From: Prinia subflava | Taxonomy: Eukaryota; Chordata; Aves; Passeriformes; Cisticolidae | Assembly: GCF_021018805.1 (NCBI RefSeq) | Contig: NC_086254.1 | Span: 22,495,300-22,559,299 of the forward strand | Length of the DNA stretch: 64,000 bases | Reading direction: 5' to 3' | In this document: piece by piece, positions 58,801-64,000 of the stretch | How the letters are laid out: each line of letters starts with the position of its first letter | Numbering within the stretch: position 1 is the stretch's first letter | Made by a program: the position numbers and the translations under genes | The notes under the pieces: generated by a model | What the model saw: the letters and a program-made list of their open reading frames with translations, nothing else | What the model was told of the DNA's origin: nothing | Databases searched by the model: none

Positions 58801-61038
58801 TAATTTATTCCTGTACACCACCACAGGGGCTGCTTTTTTATGGATTTGTAATGCTTGTGCTCTAGTCCGGGCAGTGTGTTAAGCTGTGGAGTAACTTCCA
58901 GTGGTTCTCGAGTGCATAGAGAATGTTCTGCGTTCTGTGCTGTGCAGGGTGTGCAGACCTGGCAGGAAATGCAAAGTATCGTGGGTACGGTTTGTTATTT
59001 GTGCCGCAGTGTTAGTGCAGCTCTGTTAATGGGCGCTCAAACTGGACTTTAAAGTGAAACTTAAAATTCACTTAAAACGAGGAACCTGGCTCAGCCAGTG
59101 GATGTGACCTCCTCGAAGCAGAGACTTGAACTCTTTCCTTGTTTGGTTGTAACTTGAGCCACAGCCTTGCCTTGCCTGCGATGCTGGGGCAGTGCTGCAG
59201 GGCAGAGCTCGGCTCCTGCAGCAGCACTGGCCCGCAGGCTGTGTCAGTGTCTGTCCAGTGTGAGCTGGGTCAGTGTTCATTACCTGTGACCTGCAGGAGC
59301 AGTTCCTACACCTGTGTGCAGTGCCTGCGGGAACCCCTGCCACAGAGAGCAGTTCCTGCAGGTGCTGTCTCAGAGCTAAATGTCTTGGCCATTTTATTTG
59401 CATCATCCAAAGCAATTGGGCCACAGGGGCTGCAGACCAGATTGCATTGAATCACGTTGGATGTGATCATTATAAGCTAAAACCCCCAAACATTGTAAAG
59501 GTTTTTTGTTTTTTAATTTTTTTTACATTTGTAGAACTAAAATGCTGTACATTTAAAAAATTAAAAGAAACTTGCTAGGCTGAGGCTTTGTATTGCAAAT
59601 TTTTCCAACTCAGAAACTCCTTACTAAACCATTCCTATTGGAAAGCAGGGAGCACACTGACAGCAGTGGGCCCAGGTTCTCCCTACCTTCATCTGCTGCC
59701 GCTGAGTTTTCTCCTCTGATAGGACTAGAGCTGCTCTTGGGGCTGTTCTGCAGCAGTCACTTGTGGCTCGTGCTGTGTTTTACAGGAACCTGGGCTAAGG
59801 CCCTTGGCCACAGGGAGCGGTTCAGTGCTGTTAAACACCCTGTGCAAGAGAAGTGTCTCCTCTCCCAGGCCGTGCTGCAGTCACAGCCTCCCGTGGGACA
59901 CTGGCACCGTGCAGATCCTGGGTTAGCTGACATGAGCTCTGCATAAAAGGGGGCTTCAGCTGAGTGCTGCAGCCCCTCGCTTCTCCTGCTGTCTCCTCTG
60001 TGCTTGGTGCAGCAAAGGCAGGAGACGCAGCCGAGGCAGTGTTCTTGTTTCTCCCAGAAGTGCCCCCGTTACTGGCCCAGCCTTTTACCCTTGCAGCGTT
60101 CTGCATGCAGGGCAGAGCAGGGAGGGCTGGGCTCTGTGCCTGAAGGCCTGACTCCATAGGGAAGAAATAAGACTCTGTGACCCATTTGTGACAGAGAACA
60201 CAAATACATTCTTCGGGGCTGTGGTACTTAAAAAAGAAACAAATGTGACTTTTAGCCACATCTGGGCGTGCTGGGCAGGGCCAGAGTGTCCCCTGATGCC
60301 CCAGGATGGGCTGTGGGGCACCAGAGCTCCCGCTGCACTGCCCGGGAACAAGAACTAGGACTGGAGAGCCTTTTGCTCTCTTGGGGAATTTCCTGAGTTC
60401 AATGAGCCTGACTGAGCTGAAGAACTCATTTTGCTAAAGACATTTTCTACCTGGTTTTGCCACGGAGAATAAAACCCAAACATAAAATCGAATAAATTTA
60501 ATACTAAGTTCTGCTGCAGCTGTTGACTATCTCAGACCTCCCCACTTTCCCTTCCTTGCCAAGCTAGGCAACACAAATCACATTTACCGTTCCTTTTGTG
60601 TTGTGCATGTGACCGGGGTTTACAGTGTAACAAGATTAGTTTTCCCTGTAATCCTCTCAAAATGTCCTTCCTTTGATTGTCTTTTCATCTTCTGGTGTTC
60701 TGGAACTTGGATTAACAGCCTTGAGATTTATTCCACAAGTCCTGTTTGATAAGCTGCTTTCAAAAATTAGTTGCCTACAAACACACTTAATTTGGAAAAA
60801 GCATTTTAACAGGAGCTGAATCAAGCAGCGTGTATTTTACAAACAGAAAAAACCCCATGACATAATTCTGGGCCAGTCCGGACCAGAGCTTCTCCCTGCT
60901 GCACACCGCTGTTCCTCTGCTGTGTTTGGTCCCAGCTGATGTGAGGGCTTCTTCTGCCTCTGTTCCTCTCCTGCCCGTGCTGCTGCTGACTCCATTCCAG
61001 CTCCTCTCCTCAGCTGCTGTTACTGCGGAGCGGCGGTG
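58801..61038. other. Intergenic sequence
   Basis: No exon chain, tRNA, snoRNA or clear mobile element was recognised on either strand. Open frames here are at most about 140 codons and unlike known proteins. In particular I see no sign of ZNFX1 or DDX27, the human neighbours I would expect between STAU1 and the snoRNA host. Confidence 0.6.
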
Positions 61039-61160
61039 CCTGCCTCTCCCGGCGGGCCCGACCCGGCCCTTCCCTGCCTCTCCCGGCGGGCACGGCCCGG
61101 CCCTTCCCTGCCTCTCCCGGCGGGCACGGCCCGGCCCTTCCCTGCCTCTCCCGGCGTGCC
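61039..61160 (+). repeat. 34-bp tandem repeat (CCTGCCTCTCCCGGCGGGCA type)
   Basis: Units start at 61039, 61073, 61107 and 61141. They are nearly identical and lead straight into the larger minisatellite. Confidence 0.93.
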
Positions 61161-61925
61161 CGGTGCAGCTCGGTGTGCCCGGCCCTGCGCGGTGTGCCCG
61201 GCGCAGCGCGGTGTGCCCGGGGCAGCTCGGTGTGCCCGGGGCAGTGCGGTGTGCCCTGCGCGGTGTGCCCGGGGCAGCTCGGTGTGCCCGGGGCAGTGCG
61301 GTGTGCCCTGCGCGGTGTGCCCGGTGCAGCGCGGTGTGCCCGGTGCAGCTCGGTGTGCCCGGGGCAGCTCGGTGTGCCCGGTGCAGCGCGGTGTGCTCGG
61401 GGCAGCTCGGTGTGCCCGGGGCAGCTCGGTGTGCCCGGTGCAGCTCGGTGTGCCCGGGGCAGCTCGGTGTGCCCGGGGCAGCTCGGTGTGCCCGGTGCAG
61501 CGCGGTGTGCTCGGGGCAGCGCGGTGTGCCCGGCCCTGCGCGGTGTGCCCGGGGCAGCTCGGTGTGCCCGGGGCAGTGCGGTGTGCCCGGGGCAGTGCGG
61601 TGTGCCCGGTGCAGTGCGGTGTGCCCGGTGCAGTTCGGTGTGCCCTGCGCGGTGTGCCCGGGGCAGCGCGGTGTGCCCGGCGCAGCTCGGTGTGCCCGGG
61701 GCAGTGCGGTGTGCCCGGGGCAGCGCGGTGTGCCCGGGGCAGTGCGGTGTGCCCTGCGCGGTGTGCCCGGGGCAGTGCGGTGTGCCCTGCGCGGTGTGCC
61801 CGGGGCAGTGCGGTGTGCCCTGCGCGGTGTGCCCGGTGCAGCTCGGCGTGCCCGGGGCAGCGCGGTATGCCCGGCCCTGCGCGGTGTGCCCGGGGCAGCG
61901 CGGTGTGCCCGGCGCAGCTCGGCAC
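61155..61925 (+). repeat. 19-bp minisatellite (GTGCCCGGGGCAGCTCGGT), about 40 copies
   Basis: The 19-bp unit GTGCCCGGGGCAGYKCGGT is interspersed with a 13-bp short form GTGCCCTGCGCGG and a GGCCCTGCGC variant. It lies between STAU1 and the snoRNA host gene. Long open frames on both strands (300-450 codons) are compositional. Confidence 0.95.
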
Positions 61926-62464
61926 GGGGAGCTCCTCACGCTGCTGCCGTGTGCGCTGGGAACGCCCTCAGGGCATCCATGCGGCACGGCTCCACCGGAG
62001 CTGCACGACTGCAGACACCCGTGTCCAGTTTGAACTTTCAGGTATACAAATCACCACTCACGGCAGTGCTTGGGTCACAAACTGGGCTGTTTTCATTCAC
62101 GACACATCCTTTGCATCCATTCCTCATGTTACTCAGTGGCAAACTGAGTACCATAATTTACCCGTCTAAAGCGCCTAAATCCAAGTCCCTGTGCAGCGCA
62201 GACAGGGGCAGGTCCCCCGCGGCACAACCCCGAGCCGGGCTGAGCGGGCACAGCACTCACGGGGGAGCACGGGCGCCGTGATGCCGGCGCTGCAGTGCCT
62301 TTGGGCAACTCACTGAACATCTCTTAACTGTTGTATTTTATTTTATTTGGTAAAACAAAATGAAGTGTCCAAAGCCAGGCTCGCCCAGCGTGCCTTCCCC
62401 CGCCCACAGCCCAGCCAGGCCTGGCCATGCGGCGCTGCCACTCCGGCAGCTGCGAAATGGCGGC

Positions 62465-62830
62465 GGGTCCTGCCCGTGAGCCCGGCCCGGCCCCGTGAGC
62501 CCGGCCCGGCCCCTGAGCCCGGCCCGTGAGCCCGGCCCGTGAGCCCGGCCCCCTGAGCCCGGCCCGGCCCCCTGAGCCCGGCCCGGCCCCCTGAGCCCGA
62601 CCTGGCCCCGTGAGCCCGGCCCGCCCCCTGAGCCCGGCCCGCCCCGTGAGCCCGGCCCGGCCCCGTCAGCCCGGCCCGGCCCCGTCAGCCCGGCCCCCTG
62701 AGCCCGGCCCGGCCCCGTGAGCCCGTGAGCCCGGCCCCGTGAGCCCGGCCCGGCCCCCGAGCCCGGCCCGGCCCCGTCAGCCCGGCCCCCTGAGCCCGGC
62801 CCGGCCCCTGAGCCCGGCCCAGCCCGTCCC
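62465..62830 (+). repeat. GC minisatellite (GAGCCCGGCCCGGCCCCNT type) upstream of the snoRNA-host promoter
   Basis: About 20 irregular units of GAGCCCGGCCCG(GCCC)nCTGAGCCC. They end about 120 bp before the snoRNA-host TATA-like box. Confidence 0.93.
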
Positions 62831-62869
62831 GGCAGCCGCGGCTGCGCAGGGCCGCGGGCACGCCCGGCA

Positions 62870-62965
62870 TGGCGGCGGTGGCGCCCCCTCACGCGGGCAC
62901 GGGGCGGGCCCGGGGCGGGGCCTGCGGGGTCCATAAATGGCCCCGCGCGGCTCTTTCCGCCCTCT
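62870..62965 (+). promoter_or_regulatory. Promoter of the snoRNA host: GC boxes, TATA-like box, 5'TOP-like start
   Basis: GC boxes (GGGGCGGGCC, GGGGCGGGGCC at 62901-62921) precede CATAAATG (TATA-like, 62932-62939). 12-30 bp further on are pyrimidine tracts CTCTTTCC (62951) and CCTCTTGC (62961), either of which could be a C-initiated 5'TOP start. TATA-like plus TOP is the usual snoRNA-host and ribosomal-protein promoter form. Confidence 0.6.
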
Positions 62966-63184
62966 TGCTCCGGATCGGCCGAGGTGGGTGCGGGTTCTGG
63001 CGGGCCCGGGGCGGGCCCGGGGTCCCCGTCTGCCCCTTCCTGCGGGGGCGGCCAGGGGCGCCCGCCGCGCCGTGTGAGCGCCTCGTTCCGCTCGGCCCGG
63101 GCCCGTCCCCAAGGGCGCCTCCCGGGCTCGGGCCGCTCCTCCCGGCAAGGTCACGCGGAGGCCCCGGACGCGTGTGGGCGCTCG

Positions 63185-63267
63185 CTGGTAGAGGTGATGA
63201 CTCTTTCCCCGTCAGAGCGACAGTGTTGATTACCTCTGTCCAAGCCAGGTCGTGTCTGATGCACCAG
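63185..63267 (+). ncRNA. Box C/D snoRNA, SNORD12-like, in host intron 1
   Basis: Terminal stem CTGGT (63185-63189) with ACCAG (63263-63267); box C GTGATGA (63194-63200); D'-like CAGA (63213-63216); C'-like TTGATTA (63226-63232); box D CTGA (63256-63259). The element before D' (TCTTTCCCCG) is complementary over 10 nt to 28S rRNA CGGGGAAAGA in the conserved GCGGGGAAAGAAGACC stretch near the peptidyl-transferase region. By the D+5 rule it would direct 2'-O-methylation of the third G. My count against remembered human sites agrees with the SNORD12 target. Confidence 0.75.
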
Positions 63268-63954
63268 CGGGGCGGCCGCGGGCCGGTGCTCCCCGTCCGC
63301 TGCTCCCGGTGCTCACTGTGCTTTGTTTCCCCGCAGGGCGCGGCGGAGCCCGAGGCGCCCGGCGCAGCCCCGTGCCCGAGCCAGGCCGGCCATGAGGGCA
63401 TCATCCCGCCTCTGCCGGGGCCAGGCGGTAAGTGTGCGAAATAACTGTTCTATAGCTAACTAAACCCGCACGTGTTTATATTTGCCCTTTCAAAGGAGTT
63501 AGAGAATTACTGGCCGCGCATTGCCAGGGTGGTGCCACTGGAGCGGTACCACGTGCGGGTCCCTCCTGCAGGAGCCCGGCGCGGGGGTTCCGGGGGCTCC
63601 GTGTCCTGTCCTGCCCCGGCCCCGGGCGGGGCTCACGGCCCCGGGCAGCGCAGCGCCCCCGCCGGGAATCGCGACCCCCGCGGGGGCTCCAGGCCTGGGC
63701 TTGCAAGAGGCGATAAGAACTGTTCATCTCTGCCTGGCGCCTCTTTTCCTGTTGACTGTCTTGGCTGTCTTGAACTCTGCTCTAGTACCTCCATACATTG
63801 GTTTTCTCCATTTTTTGGGGAGTATTTCCCTACTGTGTATACCTGTAGAGCATGCCAACCAGCCACGTTTTGGGGGAGGATTTACATGGCCTCTCTCATG
63901 GCCCATGGTTCTGCCAGGGGATGTGGGTGTGCAGCCACAGCTCCTAGGGACTTG

Positions 63955-64000
63955 CTGGTGTAAGTGATGACTGAATTTTTTCCCCATCAGAGCGACAGTG
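63955..64000 (+). ncRNA. Second box C/D snoRNA, paralogue of the first, truncated by window end
   Basis: CTGGT (63955-63959), box C GTGATGA (63964-63970), then TTTCCCCATCAGAGCGACAGTG-type sequence (positions 63979-64000) nearly identical to the same part of the first snoRNA. Box D and the closing stem lie beyond 64000. It is the expected pattern of a tandemly duplicated SNORD12 family. Confidence 0.7.

Larger units (their letters stand above)
62951..64000 (+). ncRNA. Spliced snoRNA host gene, probable ZFAS1/SNORD12 host equivalent (3' end outside window)
   Basis: Exon 1 is about 62951-62983 (donor GAG|GTGGGT). Exon 2 is 63337-63427 (acceptor TTTCCCCGCAG, donor GCG|GTAAGT). Neither exon shows conserved coding sequence. 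Intron 1 carries a complete box C/D snoRNA ending 69 nt before the acceptor, the usual distance for splicing-coupled processing, and a sister snoRNA lies downstream. The TOP-like start and snoRNA cargo mark it as a snoRNA host whose exons are probably dispensable. It is identified with the SNORD12 host by synteny and predicted 28S target, not by exon similarity. Confidence 0.65.

Noticed and set aside
60926..62281. 451-codon + frame and 325-codon - frame
   Set aside because: Repeat-derived from the 34-bp and 19-bp minisatellites. No splice context and no recognisable domain.
62685..62870. Minus-strand ATG in a good context (GCCGCCATG) at 62870, possible divergent gene such as ZNFX1
   Set aside because: The frame enters the GC minisatellite and encodes only low-complexity sequence. 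No downstream minus-strand exons were found between it and STAU1.

Overview
The window is vertebrate nuclear DNA and almost certainly avian. The protein-coding content is three large, spliced, highly conserved vertebrate genes with short introns. A CR1 LINE 3' end carries the ATTCTGTG-type tail. A degraded LTR resembles avian ERV LTRs. GC-rich minisatellites sit beside CpG islands, as is common on bird microchromosomes. The species cannot be fixed from the sequence. The gene set corresponds to human 20q13.13 (chicken chromosome 20).

Layout, all on the + strand: (1) 213-9503, the 3' part of ARFGEF2 (BIG2, an Arf GTPase exchange factor of the trans-Golgi and endosomes), 16 coding exons giving the last 713 or so residues, then a 3.6 kb 3'UTR ending near an AATAAA at 13127. 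(2) CpG-island promoter at 13.15-14.56 kb, then CSE1L (CAS/exportin-2, the importin-alpha export receptor), 24 coding exons from 15929 to 32756. They join in frame to exactly 971 codons, the length I recall for the human protein. Poly(A) signal at 33157. (3) CpG-island promoter at 33.5-34.8 kb with two ZNF143-type elements, a non-coding first exon and a 7.6 kb first intron, then STAU1 (Staufen1, a dsRNA-binding protein of mRNA transport and decay), 14 coding exons from 41825 to 57897 giving 690 residues. Poly(A) signal at 58772. (4) 58.8-62.4 kb holds no gene I can see, and 61.0-62.8 kb is largely GC-rich minisatellite. (5) At 62.95 kb a CpG-island promoter with a TATA-like box and pyrimidine-rich start region begins an apparently non-coding spliced gene. 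Intron 1 holds a complete box C/D snoRNA and a paralogous snoRNA is cut by the window end. This looks like the SNORD12 host (ZFAS1 in mammals).

The genes share no pathway, but they are packed head-to-tail with about 0.6-0.9 kb between one poly(A) signal and the next first exon. From memory of the human locus, STAU1 there points the other way (tail-to-tail with CSE1L) and the SNORD12 host is head-to-head with ZNFX1, so orientation or order differs here.

Most notable: three G-rich minisatellites begin 12-29 bp downstream of 5' splice donors of coding exons; STAU1 has an in-frame two-exon dsRBD1 module absent from the canonical mammalian protein; unusually good hairpins and palindromes lie in introns; the CSE1L promoter has CCAAT boxes upstream of a CHR-like element; and the snoRNA pair can pair with the 28S rRNA GGGGAAAGA stretch. 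I saw no wholly new biological system. The window is ordinary housekeeping genes in an unusually minisatellite-rich setting.
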